Shown piece by piece: positions 14,992 to 22,938 of a DNA stretch of 28,153 nt. A program made the translations under genes and the position numbers. The notes below the pieces were generated by a model. That model was given only the letters and a program-made list of their open reading frames with translations, was not told where the DNA came from and searched no databases. Source of the DNA: JAWKVD01 sp041398225 (lineage in GTDB: Bacteria > Pseudomonadota > Alphaproteobacteria > Caulobacterales > Hyphomonadaceae); contig JAWKVD010000034.1 in assembly GCA_041398225.1 (NCBI GenBank), positions 1-28,153 on the forward strand, read 5' to 3'. Position 1 is the first letter of the stretch. Each line of letters opens with the position of its first letter.

Positions 14992-15624
14992 ATGGCTGAG
15001 ATCGAATTCTGGACCAACCCGATGAGCCGGGGGCGCATCGTCCACTGGATGCTGGAGGAGCTGGGCGAGCCCTACGACATTCACTGGCTGGAATGGGGCG
15101 AGCACAAAAGCCCGGACTATCTTGCGATCAATCCGATGGGGAAGATCCCCGCCATCCGCCACACGACGGCGGCGAACGGCCCCAAAGTGGTGACCGAAGC
15201 GGCGGCGATCTGCCTTTACCTCGCGGATGTCTACCCGGCCGCCGGACTGAAGCCCGGCCCGGAAGGACTGGCGGACTATTATCGCTGGACCCTGTTCGCG
15301 GCCGGTCCGGCGGAGCATGCGGTGACCTCGAAATCGATGGGGTGGGACGTGCCGGCCGAGCGCAAGGGCACGGTCGGGTTCGGCGACTACGACGATGTGG
15401 TCTCGACGCTTGAGGGCATGCTGAAGGGGCGCACCTTTGTGTGCGGCGAGACCTTCACCGCCGCCGACGTCTATTTCGGCAGCTCGATTTTGTGGGGCGT
15501 GGATTTCGGCACCTTGCCGGCGCTTCCCGCGCTGCAGCTCTACGCCGACCGGCTGCGGGAGCGCCCGGCGCACCGCAAGGTGCTGGACGTGTGCACGGTG
15601 AAGGCGGCGGCGTCCAATCACTGA
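14992..15624 (+). CDS. Glutathione S-transferase family protein
   Basis: The product is 210 aa from ATG 14992. The N-terminal thioredoxin-like domain shows NPMSRGRIVHWMLEELGEPYD, with a likely catalytic serine in SRG, then NPMGKIPAI containing the cis-proline and VTEAAAICLYLAD, where glutathione gamma-glutamyl contacts are made. The helical C-terminal domain ends with the FTAADVYFGSSILWG N-capping/aspartate block and a conserved LPALQLYADRLRERPA. These cytoplasmic enzymes conjugate or reduce electrophiles with glutathione; the substrate is unknown. An earlier in-frame start at 14875 would add 39 poorly conserved residues and is unlikely; GGGGG lies about 8 bases before the chosen ATG. A 6-bp hairpin follows two bases after the stop. 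Confidence 0.92.
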   Translation: MAEIEFWTNPMSRGRIVHWMLEELGEPYDIHWLEWGEHKSPDYLAINPMGKIPAIRHTTAANGPKVVTEAAAICLYLADVYPAAGLKPGPEGLADYYRWTLFAAGPAEHAVTSKSMGWDVPAERKGTVGFGDYDDVVSTLEGMLKGRTFVCGETFTAADVYFGSSILWGVDFGTLPALPALQLYADRLRERPAHRKVLDVCTVKAAASNH

Positions 15625-15626
15625 GC

Positions 15627-15642
15627 CGGACCGCCCGGTCCG
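15627..15642 (+). terminator. Short GC hairpin after the GST gene
   Basis: CGGACC (15627-15632) and GGTCCG (15637-15642) pair around GCCC, starting two bases after the GST stop codon. No T-run follows, so it is a weak intrinsic terminator at best, but its position right behind the stop fits transcript-end formation. Confidence 0.4.
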
Positions 15643-15851
15643 AGGCGCCGGTTCTGTGCACGTGCCGGTGCGTCAGATTGACAGCGTCAGGCCGATTTGA
15701 TGTTCTTTGCGCGTAACCGGTCGAGGTCTTCGATCGGTTTGGGGGGATTGCTGCACATTGTAGCGTTTCAAGTCGCGCACGCGCGCAGGGCCTTGCGTCC
15801 TTCGTTCTCTCCCCGACGAGTTCTGAGGATCGTTCTGCGCGACATGCGATA

Positions 15852-15905
15852 GCGGCGGTCCGGATGTCGGCAGATCTGTGTGTGTTGCCGGAGCCGGACC
15901 GCTGC
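15852..15905. other. 54-base stem-loop in the non-coding gap
   Basis: GCGGCGGTCCGG (15852-15863) pairs with CCGGACCGCTGC (15894-15905) over 12 positions, with one G-T pair. After a small internal loop, CGGCA (15868-15872) pairs with TGCCG (15886-15890), leaving a 13-base GT-rich loop. No T-tract flanks it on either strand, and no gene ends within 200 bases, so it does not look like a plain terminator. Confidence 0.5.
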
Positions 15906-16152
15906 GCCCTTCGCCGGATTGCGGATCGGGACGCGGATATGACGGCTGTTTGTATGACAGAAGCCGGCGTGACAGGTGGATGACGCCCCGGCGACGCATC
16001 GGACGCGTTCCGGAAAATCTCTGCCATTCGGGAGTTGAAGCGCCTGCCGCCGGGCGGCATGGTCGCGCCGCGCGGCGCCGGACGGGGCGAAAGAGAGCCT
16101 GTCCGAGCGGGGACGCGCCCGTTTACATGATTTGTTCGCGTGAGGGGATCCG

Positions 16153-17391
16153 ATGGAATACTTGCCGGCGTGGGCGCCTGACTGGTTGAAGAACCAGGCC
16201 TGGCTCTGGGATACGGTCGATTACTTCCGCTCGATCTGGCACGAGGGCGTGTTCGGCATCACCTATGGCCAGATGTTCATCGTCATCGGCGTGATGCTGG
16301 TGGCGTTTATCGTGCGCGGCCTGTTCGCGCGCACCGTGGTGATGGCGATCACGCGCGCCGCCGCCGGCACCAAGACAAATCTCGACGACGCGCTGGTGAA
16401 GACGATCTCCGAGCCGCTGAAGCTCGTGCCGTTGATCATCGGCGCCTATATCGCCTTCCAGCTTATGGAGCTTGGCCCGGACGCCCAGATCGCGGCCGAC
16501 AAGGTGCTGCAGTCGCTGGTGGCGATCTCGATCTTCTGGTCGCTGAACCGCGCCGTGGCGGCCTTCTCGTTCGTGCTCGGCAGTTTCGAAAAGACGCTGG
16601 GCTGGATGGTGAAGACGCTGCAGGCGATCTTCATCGCGATGGGCGTCGCCGCCGTCCTGCAGATCTGGGACGTTCCGGTGCTGCCGGTGATCGGCGGTCT
16701 GGGCGTGTTCGGCGTGGCCATCGCGTTCGGCGCGCAGGATCTGGTGAAGAACCTGATCTCCGGCCTCTTCCTGCTGATCGAGAAGCGCTTCATTCCCGGC
16801 GAATGGATCCGCGTCGACGGCGTGGTGGAGGGGACGGTCGAGCAGATCGGTTTCCGCTCGACCACGGTGCGCCAGTTCGACAAGTCGCCGGTCTATGTTC
16901 CCAACGCGGTCTTCTCGGACCGGGAAGTGGTGAACTTCTCGCGCATGACTCACCGGCGCATCAAGTGGGCGATCGGCGTCGAGTACCGCACGACGATCGA
17001 ACAGCTGAAATACATTCGCGACGAGATCGAAGCCTACATCTACACCAACGACGATTTCGCCAAGCCGCCGGCGGCCGGCCTTCTGGTCTATATCGACAAC
17101 TTCAACGACAGCTCGATCGACTTCCTCATCTACTGCTTCACCACCACGACGAACTGGGGCGAGTGGCTCGAGATCAAGCAGGCGCTGGCGATCAAGGTCA
17201 TGGAGATCGTGAAGGCGGCCGGCACCGACTTCGCCTTCCCCAGCCGCACGCTGTACATGCAGCAGCAGGACCCGCCGGAGGTTTTCTCCCCGCCCGAACT
17301 CAGTCCGACGGTCGCCGAAGCGCGGCGCATCAAGGGATTGTCGGGAGGCGCCCTGCCGAAGGCGGGACGTATGGGCGGCGACGACGGTTAG
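16153..17391 (+). CDS. MscS-family mechanosensitive ion channel
   Basis: This 412-aa inner-membrane protein opens under membrane tension to release solutes during osmotic downshock. After an aromatic-rich N-terminus come about five hydrophobic segments (residues 38-60, 95-112, 120-140, 150-170, 178-200). The last, VIGGLGVFGVAIAFGAQDLVKNLISGLFLLIEKRF, is the Gly/Ala-rich pore helix with the conserved GAQ..(V/I)KN.ISG turn. The beta domain (IPGEWIRVDGVVEGTVEQIGFRSTTVRQFD, VYVPNAVFS) and the C-terminal alpha/beta domain follow. The size is between small MscS and YnaI/YbdG. GAGGGG precedes the ATG with good spacing. The C-terminus is a flexible Pro/Gly tail. It sits after a 528-base gap and converges on the DUF2336 gene. 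Confidence 0.93.
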   Translation: MEYLPAWAPDWLKNQAWLWDTVDYFRSIWHEGVFGITYGQMFIVIGVMLVAFIVRGLFARTVVMAITRAAAGTKTNLDDALVKTISEPLKLVPLIIGAYIAFQLMELGPDAQIAADKVLQSLVAISIFWSLNRAVAAFSFVLGSFEKTLGWMVKTLQAIFIAMGVAAVLQIWDVPVLPVIGGLGVFGVAIAFGAQDLVKNLISGLFLLIEKRFIPGEWIRVDGVVEGTVEQIGFRSTTVRQFDKSPVYVPNAVFSDREVVNFSRMTHRRIKWAIGVEYRTTIEQLKYIRDEIEAYIYTNDDFAKPPAAGLLVYIDNFNDSSIDFLIYCFTTTTNWGEWLEIKQALAIKVMEIVKAAGTDFAFPSRTLYMQQQDPPEVFSPPELSPTVAEARRIKGLSGGALPKAGRMGGDDG

Positions 17392-17406
17392 GCGCGGCTT
17401 GGCGAT

Positions 17407-17430
17407 CGCGCCGCTTGATCAGGCGGCGCG
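17407..17430. terminator. Near-perfect 24-base palindrome at a convergent junction
   Basis: CGCGCCGC (17407-17414) pairs with GCGGCGCG (17423-17430) around TTGATCAG, which is itself nearly symmetric; only one base pair breaks a 24-base palindrome. It covers the DUF2336 stop codon (17419-17421) and starts 16 bases after the channel stop. A second possible pairing uses GGCGCG at 17391-17396 with CGCGCC at 17407-17412. Confidence 0.45.
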
Positions 17431-18516
17431 GTGCGCGCCCGATTTGGCGCGGACTTTCCAGAACCGCAGCGCGCGCTGGGCCGCGGGGATCGGCACCTGC
17501 TCGTAGAGCTCGCCGAACTTCTCCGCGTTGGAGATCGAATAGTCCTCGCCCGCGATCAGCAGGCACATCGAGACGAACAGGCCGCGATCGAACCCGGCGC
17601 CCCGGCACAGCATGGCGATGGCGTCGAGATCCGCCGCTTCGACCACGCGCTGCACGACGTCGAACTCGACGCCGACGAGACGCGCGAGCACGATCATGAA
17701 GGCGGTCGAGCGGTTCTCACGCAGCAGCGTCACGAGGATGGGCGGCGCCAGCGGATTCCATTTCTCGATGCCCGCGACGTATTCCTCGGCGGCCGGATAG
17801 TCGGCCGGCAGCGCGCCATAGGCCGAGGAGACCTGATTGCGGCCGGCGGCGAGCGCGGCCTCGAGGTCGGCCGGCGAGACGCCGTGGAAGCGGCGCATGA
17901 TCTGTTTGCGCAGTTGCGCTTCGACCTTGAAGTAGACGCTGTTCAGCAGGTCGAGCGGCACGCGCTGGTTTTTCACGAACGGCGCCTGCAGCACCACGCT
18001 GGTCTGGGCGCGCTCGGCGACTTTCTCGAACGCCTCGCGGCCGATGCGCGCCGTGCGGTTTTCGAGCAGCGAGGCGACGACGTGATCTTCGCCGCGATCG
18101 ACCAGCGCGCTGGACACGCGCTCGCCGATGTCGACGCGGCGGGTGACCGCCATCATGTGGTCCTGGGTCTTCTTGTGGATCACCTCGATGATGTCGTCTT
18201 CGGTGAGCGCGCTCGAGCGCTCAAGCACGACGCGGGCGACGCTGATTTCATCCATCGCGAGGCGGCGAGCGGTGCGCCGGACCGGCGCGGCGGTGCCGGC
18301 GATCTTGCGCGCCAGCTCCTGGCGGACCTGGGTTTCGAGATCGTTCGCGACCTTGTCGAAAATCTCGTCGAAGATTTCGGATTCGCGATCGGTGCGCTCG
18401 CTGTCGTTTTCGAGAAAAACGTCGGTCACCTTGCGGAGCAGTTCGCGCCGCTTCTCGCTCGACGTTTCCTTCGCTAGATCAAGCAAAAGCGCAAAATTGC
18501 CGGTCTCGCCCGCCAT
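17419..18516 (-). CDS. DUF2336 domain-containing protein
   Basis: The product (365 aa from ATG 18516) is a soluble, largely helical protein matching DUF2336, an alphaproteobacterial family without an assigned function. Features are an N-terminal ELLRKVTDVFLEN helix, ARRLAMDEISVARVVLERSSALTEDDIIEVI near residues 92-122, and HEAT-like helical pairs around VDIGERVSSALVDRGEDHVVASLLENRTARIG. The C-terminal half carries RRFHGVSPADLEAAL and VEAADLDAIAMLCRGAGFDRGLF. No membrane helix or enzyme motif is visible. GGGGAG lies about ten bases before the chosen ATG; the TTG at 18534 overlaps that site and is unlikely to be the start. It lies downstream of uup on the same strand, with a 135-base gap holding a promoter-like pair and a hairpin. 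Confidence 0.88.
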   Translation of the reverse strand: MAGETGNFALLLDLAKETSSEKRRELLRKVTDVFLENDSERTDRESEIFDEIFDKVANDLETQVRQELARKIAGTAAPVRRTARRLAMDEISVARVVLERSSALTEDDIIEVIHKKTQDHMMAVTRRVDIGERVSSALVDRGEDHVVASLLENRTARIGREAFEKVAERAQTSVVLQAPFVKNQRVPLDLLNSVYFKVEAQLRKQIMRRFHGVSPADLEAALAAGRNQVSSAYGALPADYPAAEEYVAGIEKWNPLAPPILVTLLRENRSTAFMIVLARLVGVEFDVVQRVVEAADLDAIAMLCRGAGFDRGLFVSMCLLIAGEDYSISNAEKFGELYEQVPIPAAQRALRFWKVRAKSGAHRAA

Positions 18517-18557
18517 GGCGCGATATCTCCCCAACAGGTCGGTAACAGAACCTAAAG

Positions 18558-18584
18558 GGCGCAGGTTAACGGAAACCTTGCGCC
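18558..18584 (-). promoter_or_regulatory. Leader hairpin between uup and the DUF2336 gene
   Basis: GGCGC-AGGTT (18558-18567) pairs with AACCT-GCGCC (18574-18584) over 10 bp, with one bulged T at 18579 and a 6-base loop. On the minus strand CTTTAGGTTCTGTT follows. It may end the uup transcript, or, if the promoter at 18615-18644 is real, form a hairpin in the DUF2336 mRNA leader. Confidence 0.4.
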
Positions 18585-18614
18585 GATGTCGGGATGTCTG
18601 CCGACTGGTCGCGA

Positions 18615-18644
18615 ATTATGACCTATAAAACAAGGAGCTGTGAC
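18615..18644 (-). promoter_or_regulatory. Possible sigma-70-type promoter for the DUF2336 gene
   Basis: Minus strand: -35 GTCACA (18644-18639; 4 of 6 to consensus), an 18-base spacer, and -10 CATAAT (18620-18615; 5 of 6). This A/T-rich patch is unusual for the window. Transcription would give a leader of about 90 bases before ATG 18516, including the hairpin at 18558-18584. Confidence 0.35.
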
Positions 18645-18651
18645 ACGCGGG

Positions 18652-20487
18652 TCAACCCTGGGTCAACGCGTCGCGACGTTCTTCGAGTTCAAGCCATTCC
18701 GTCTCGAAGCCGTCGAGCGCCTCGCGGAGCGCGTCCAGCTTCGCGGCGCGGGTCTCAAATCCCTTCGGGTCGCTGGAGAAAAGCTGCGGATCGGCAAGCT
18801 CGGCCTCCAGCCTAGCGATGTCGGCCTGATGCGCCGGCATCAGCTTCTCAAGCTCGTCGAGACGACGCTGATCCTTGTAGCTGAGCTTGGCCTGCGCGCG
18901 GGGGCGAGCGGGCGAGGGAGTTGCGGCTTTCGAAGCGGCCGCCGCCGTTTGGGATGGGGCCGGATCGGGGCGCTGGGCGAGATAGTCGGCGTAGCCGCCG
19001 GCGGTCTCCAGCCAGCGGCCCTGGCCCTGCGGCGTCAGCAGCGAGGTGACGACGCCGTCGAGGAAGGCGCGGTCGTGGCTGACCAACAAAAGCGTGCCGT
19101 CATATTCGGCCAGCATGTCTTCCAACAGGTCGAGCGTTTCGATATCGAGATCGTTGGTCGGTTCGTCGAGCACCAGCAGGTTGGACGGACGCGCCAGCGC
19201 GATCGCGAGCGCGAGGCGGTTGCGTTCGCCCCCGGACAGGCGCCCGACCGGCTGGCGCAGCTGGCTGGAGCCGAACAGGAAGTCCTTGGCGTAGGCGGCG
19301 ACATGGCGCGACTGACCGCGCACCATGATGTGGTCGCCGCCGATCGGCGTGAGCGCGTCCCACAAGGTCTGGTTCGGATCGAGGCGGGCGCGCATCTGAT
19401 CGAGGAAGGCGAGCTCGAGATTCTGGGCGAGGCGAAGCGAGCCGCTGTCCGGCTCGATGAGGCCGAGCAGCAGACGCAGCAGCGTGGTCTTGCCCGCGCC
19501 ATTGGCGCCGACAATGCCGATGCGGTCGCCGCGCATCACGCGCAGGTTGAAGTCCTTCACGATCGGCAACGGACCCGACGCGGTCTCGAACGATTTGTTG
19601 AGGCCCTTGGCCTCGATCACCAGCCGGCTGGACTGCGGGGCGTCGCCCGCGCTGAGAGAGGCTCCGGCGGCGGCGTCGGACAGGGCGACCTTGCGCGCGC
19701 GGCGTTCGGCGCGCATGTCCTGCAGCTTGCGCACGCGGCCCATATTGCGGCGGCGGCGAGCGGTGACGCCGCGCGCCATCCAGCGCTCTTCGGCCTTGAG
19801 CTGGGTTTCGAGTTTTTCGAGATTGCGCTCTTCGGCTTCCTCGATGGTTTCGGCCCAGGCGTCGAAATCGCGATAGCCCTTGTCGAGCAGCCGCACCACG
19901 CCCTGTCGCAACCATGCGACGGCGGTGGAGACGTTCTCAAGGAAGCGGCGGTCGTGGCTCACCACGAGAATGGCGCCGCGGAACGATTTCAGCCGCGCTT
20001 CGAGCTGTTCGATGGCTTCGACGTCGAGATGGTTGGTCGGCTCGTCCAGCAGCAGCACGTCCGGGTCTTCGGCGAAGGCGCGCGCGAGGGCGATGCGCCG
20101 CGCCTGACCGCCGGACGCTTTGGCGGGGTCGAGGTCGTGCGGCACGTCCCAGGCGTCGAGCTCGGCGTCGGCGCGGTAGATCGAGGCTTCGTCCAGGGAC
20201 TGGGCGGCGTAGGCGTGGGCGGTGGCGAACCCGGAAAGGTCGGGCTCCTGCGGGAGCCAGCGGATGGCGACGCCGGGCTGGCGGAAGACTTCGCCCTCAT
20301 CGGCTTCGACGGCCCCGGACAGGATGCGCATCAGCGTGGACTTGCCCGCGCCGTTGCGCCCGACGAGCGCGACGCGCTGGCCCGGCTGGAGCGGCAGGTC
20401 GACGCCCGCGAACAGCGGATCGCCGCCGAGCGACAGGCGCACGCCGCGCAGCGCGGCGACGGGAGGAATGCGGGACGGCTGGGCCAT
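18652..20487 (-). CDS. uup: ABC-F family ATPase Uup
   Basis: ABC-F proteins have two ATPase domains and no membrane part; they act on ribosomes, and Uup-type members also bind DNA and affect transposon excision. The 611-aa product has Walker A GRNGAGKST at 43-51, signature ASGGQ at 124-128 and Walker B VLLLDEPTNHLD at 144-155. The linker shows ERWMARGVTARRRRNMGR at about 234-251, typical of Uup. The second domain has GANGAGKTT at 327-335, LSGGE at 417-421 and LLVLDEPTNDLD. A C-terminal coiled coil starts with KLSYKDQRRL at about 534, the Uup hallmark. ATG 20487, with AAGGG just upstream, gives the expected length. The reading frame stays open 281 codons further upstream only because the neighbouring membrane-protein gene is frameshifted. 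Confidence 0.93.
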   Translation of the reverse strand: MAQPSRIPPVAALRGVRLSLGGDPLFAGVDLPLQPGQRVALVGRNGAGKSTLMRILSGAVEADEGEVFRQPGVAIRWLPQEPDLSGFATAHAYAAQSLDEASIYRADAELDAWDVPHDLDPAKASGGQARRIALARAFAEDPDVLLLDEPTNHLDVEAIEQLEARLKSFRGAILVVSHDRRFLENVSTAVAWLRQGVVRLLDKGYRDFDAWAETIEEAEERNLEKLETQLKAEERWMARGVTARRRRNMGRVRKLQDMRAERRARKVALSDAAAGASLSAGDAPQSSRLVIEAKGLNKSFETASGPLPIVKDFNLRVMRGDRIGIVGANGAGKTTLLRLLLGLIEPDSGSLRLAQNLELAFLDQMRARLDPNQTLWDALTPIGGDHIMVRGQSRHVAAYAKDFLFGSSQLRQPVGRLSGGERNRLALAIALARPSNLLVLDEPTNDLDIETLDLLEDMLAEYDGTLLLVSHDRAFLDGVVTSLLTPQGQGRWLETAGGYADYLAQRPDPAPSQTAAAASKAATPSPARPRAQAKLSYKDQRRLDELEKLMPAHQADIARLEAELADPQLFSSDPKGFETRAAKLDALREALDGFETEWLELEERRDALTQG

Positions 20488-20561
20488 GCGCGCCCTTGGA
20501 GGCGAAACGGGGCTCCGGGTCAAGCGATGGTTGCGGAAAGGCGTTGTGGAGGATGGCGCCG

Positions 20562-21330
20562 CTAAGCGCTCGACCGGTGGTGGCCCGCCCGTTGCGGCAT
20601 CACGACGAGCGCGAGGATCATGAGCGCGGTCAGCACGCTGACGATCAGAGTGCGGTCGAGCGCCAGGCCGCCATGGTCGGGCTTGTCGAGGAAGTTCCCG
20701 ACCACCGCGCCAAGCGGGCGGGTCAGCACGAACGCCGCCCAGAACAGCAGGACGCCGTCGACCATGCGGCGAATCTGCAGGCCGAGGACCACGAGAAGGA
20801 TCGCGCTGATCACCAGAGCCGAGCCCCAGTAACCCAGCCCGGCGGTATCCGCGAACCAGTCGCCGAGCGCGGTGCCCAGCGTCTGCGAGAAGGTGATGGT
20901 GATCCAGTAGAACAGCTCGGTTCGCCGGTCTGCGATCGCACGGCGGACAGCTACCCAGCGCCAGCCGCCAGGTGACGAGAGACAGGATGACCAGAGAAAG
21001 AAGCAGGATCGAGCCGCCGGTGTATCCAATACCCAGAGACCGGGTGGTGAAATCGGCCAGGGTCGTGCCTGCGGTCGTGGAGGCGACGATCGTCAGCCAG
21101 TAAAGGCTTGGGCGAAATCGCCGGGCGAAAATCTGGATCGCGGCGAGGGTGACGAACAGGGCCGCGAGGATCAACGTGGCGGTGAGGTAGCCGAGGCCGA
21201 GATTCATGCTGACGAGATTGCCGCCGACCTCGCCGAGCGTCGTGGCGAGAATCTTGACGATCCAGAACCCGGCGGTCGCAGCCGGCACCTTGCTGAGCGC
21301 CGCACCTTCTTCTTCGGAGAGAAGCGTCAC
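20562..21330 (-). pseudogene. COG4705-like membrane protein gene broken by a frameshift
   Basis: Two partial frames together make one protein of about 255 aa. The first (21330 to about 20950) gives LSKVPAATAGFWIVKILATTLGEVGGN, then two further hydrophobic units with YWLTIVASTTAGTTLADF. The second (from about 20955 to the stop at 20562) continues with IADRRTELFYWITITFSQTLGTALGDWFAD and a final helix block ending DRTLIVSVLTALMILALVV. The repeated FYW...T.GT..(G/A)D pattern is typical of the COG4705 membrane-anchored family of unknown function. The frame change falls between the codons for WRLALGS and VRRAIADRR, around 20945-20960, and a single-base indel would repair it. It could be a true pseudogene, a recent mutation or a sequencing error. 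It diverges from murB. Confidence 0.75.
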
Positions 21331-21499
21331 GTTGCCGGATCCTTTCGGGTCGCCATGACCTGCGGACGGAGCCAGAAAATCCGGAAGCTCGCCGGGACGG
21401 TCAGGAGACCGGCACGCTCCGTCAACATTGTGCCGATTTCTTGGCGCGTACGCCGGGGTGGAGCGTCCGCTTGAAGGGAACGATTGCTGGCGCTACCCC

Positions 21500-22423
21500 A
21501 TGGGCATGAGCGATCTGATCGACCGACTTCCGCCGGTGCGCGGCAAGCTGTTGGCTGGCGAGGTGCTGGCGCCCTTCACCTGGTTCCGGGTCGGCGGTCC
21601 GGCGGACGTGCTGTTTCTGCCGGCGGACGAGGCGGATCTGGCGGCGTTCCTGAAAGCCTGTCCGCCCGACGTGCCGGTGACCGCGCTGGGCGCGGCCTCG
21701 AACGTCATCGTGCGCGATGGCGGCGTTGCCGGCGTCGTGGTGCGGCTGGGCCCGGCCTTCGGCAAGGTGAAGGTGGACGGGCTGCGGGTGACGGCGGGCG
21801 CCGCCGCGCTGGACGGGCGGGTTTCGACCGCCGCGGCGGACGCGGGCGTTGCGGGTCTGGAGTTTTTCTCTGGCGTTCCGGGAACCATCGGCGGCGCGCT
21901 GCGCATGAACGCCGGCTGCTATGAACGCGAAACGCGGGACGTGCTGGTGTCGGCGCGGGCGCTGAACCGGGCGGGCGAGGCGGTGACGCTGAGCAATGCG
22001 GATTTCGGCTATTCCTATCGCCATAGCGAGGCGCCCGAGGACCTGATTTTTATCGAGGCGATCTTCGAGGGAAGCGCCGACGAACCGGCGGCGATCCATA
22101 CGCGCATCAACGCCCTGAAGGCGCGGCGCGAAGACAGCCAGCCCATTCGCGACAAGACCGGCGGATCGACCTTCGCGAACCCCGATCCGCCCGGCACGCC
22201 CGATCAGCGCCGGGCATGGAAGCTCATTGATGAGGCAGGCATGCGCGGCGCGCGCAGGGGCGATGCGCAAGTGAGCGACAAGCACTGCAATTTTCTGATA
22301 AACACCGGAAACGCGACGGCGGCCGACATCGAGGGCCTGGGCGAAGACGTTCGGGCCGCGGTGAAGGCGAAGTCCGGCGTTGAGTTGCGCTGGGAAATCA
22401 AGCGGATCGGGAGACCCGGATGA
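21500..22423 (+). CDS. murB: UDP-N-acetylenolpyruvoylglucosamine reductase
   Basis: MurB is the FAD enzyme that makes UDP-N-acetylmuramate, the second step of peptidoglycan precursor synthesis in the cytoplasm. The 307-aa product has TWFRVGGPADVLFLPADEADL at the start of the FAD domain, the flavin-binding block ALGAASNVIVRDGG, the GVPGTIGGALRMNAGCY segment at about 133-149, and the catalytic serine in KTGGSTFANP. The last catalytic acid is expected in GVELRWEIKRIG near the C-terminus. I chose ATG 21500; ATG 21506, two codons later, is equally possible, and no clear Shine-Dalgarno helps decide. The frame is open further up to 21428 but without family-like residues. It overlaps the next gene by four bases, so they are translationally coupled. 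Confidence 0.96.
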   Translation: MGMSDLIDRLPPVRGKLLAGEVLAPFTWFRVGGPADVLFLPADEADLAAFLKACPPDVPVTALGAASNVIVRDGGVAGVVVRLGPAFGKVKVDGLRVTAGAAALDGRVSTAAADAGVAGLEFFSGVPGTIGGALRMNAGCYERETRDVLVSARALNRAGEAVTLSNADFGYSYRHSEAPEDLIFIEAIFEGSADEPAAIHTRINALKARREDSQPIRDKTGGSTFANPDPPGTPDQRRAWKLIDEAGMRGARRGDAQVSDKHCNFLINTGNATAADIEGLGEDVRAAVKAKSGVELRWEIKRIGRPG

Positions 22424-22923
22424 CCAATCAGTCTGCAGACGAGAAACTGTCGATCACCGACGCCGAGGAGAGCGATCTCGACTGGATCCTCAACCTTGAG
22501 GAGACGGCGGAGAAAGGCGGCTTCGTATCCGGCGACAATGTGATGCGCCACCGCCTGCAGATGTCGGACCGGACATGCCTCTACCTGATCGCCAAGCGCG
22601 GCGACGAACCGATCGGCTATGTGCTGCTGCGCGGCATATCGGGCTCCGAGCCGGTGATCGAACTCAAGCGTATCGTCATCGGTCAGACCGACGCCGGGCA
22701 CGGCCAGGGCGTGATGGGTCTGGCGCTGGTGAAGTGCTTCCAGGAGCTGAACGCGCACCGCGTCTGGCTGGACGTGATCTTCGACAATGACCGCGCGATC
22801 CACGTCTACAAGAAGATCGGCTTCAAGGAAGAAGGGCGGTTGCGCGAGGCCGCGCTGCGCAAGGGCGAATGGTGCGACCTGATGATCTTCGGCCTGCTGA
22901 AAAGCGAGTTCGGCAAGAAGTGA
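22420..22923 (+). CDS. GNAT family N-acetyltransferase
   Basis: This 167-aa protein is a GCN5-related acetyltransferase, which transfers acetyl from acetyl-CoA to an amine. The beta-strand ELKRIVIGQTDAGHGQGVMGLALV contains the pyrophosphate-binding loop (AGHGQGV), and VWLDVIFDNDRAIHVYKKIGFKEEGRLREAALRKGEW matches the motif-B region of RimJ/RimL-like proteins. The substrate is not known; relatives act on ribosomal proteins or small amines. Its ATG overlaps the murB stop in an ATGA arrangement (22420-22423), so the two form an operon. It converges on a serine-hydrolase gene, with a 10-bp hairpin in the 55-base gap. Confidence 0.9.
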   Translation: MTNQSADEKLSITDAEESDLDWILNLEETAEKGGFVSGDNVMRHRLQMSDRTCLYLIAKRGDEPIGYVLLRGISGSEPVIELKRIVIGQTDAGHGQGVMGLALVKCFQELNAHRVWLDVIFDNDRAIHVYKKIGFKEEGRLREAALRKGEWCDLMIFGLLKSEFGKK

Positions 22924-22938
22924 CGGGATCGGGCGAAC

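Larger units (their letters stand above)
15625..16152. other. 528-base gap without a convincing gene
   Basis: No frame here shows the GC-rich third positions seen in all neighbours. An open frame of 108 codons on the minus strand (15673-15999) and one of 201 codons (15455-16060, running into the GST gene) have mixed third positions and no recognisable domain. Base composition looks somewhat less GC-rich than the flanking genes. It contains a perfect -35 hexamer, TTGACA, at 15678-15683 without a good -10, a 54-base stem-loop at 15852-15905, and two GC palindromes at 16045-16059 and 16065-16078 before the channel gene. It may be a long leader of the channel gene, a small-RNA locus, or remnants of a lost gene. 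Confidence 0.6.

Noticed and set aside
15678..15683. Perfect TTGACA -35 hexamer
   Set aside because: No acceptable -10 lies 16-18 bases downstream (TGTTCT or similar), so I did not call a promoter.
15673..15999. 108-codon minus-strand frame in the 528-base gap
   Set aside because: Third codon positions are mixed rather than GC-rich, the product is basic and low-complexity, and no ribosome binding site or family is apparent. A very divergent gene cannot be fully excluded.
18649..18667. Direct repeat GGGTCAAC spaced 11 bases at the uup stop
   Set aside because: It lies mostly within the last codons of uup and has no partner or regulator nearby; likely chance.
18652..21330. An 892-codon frame that looks like a membrane protein fused to an ABC-F ATPase
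   Set aside because: Residues between about 125 and 280 are Arg/Pro/Ala-rich out-of-frame sequence, and the second half of the membrane protein continues in another frame. Uup has its own start with AAGGG at 20487.
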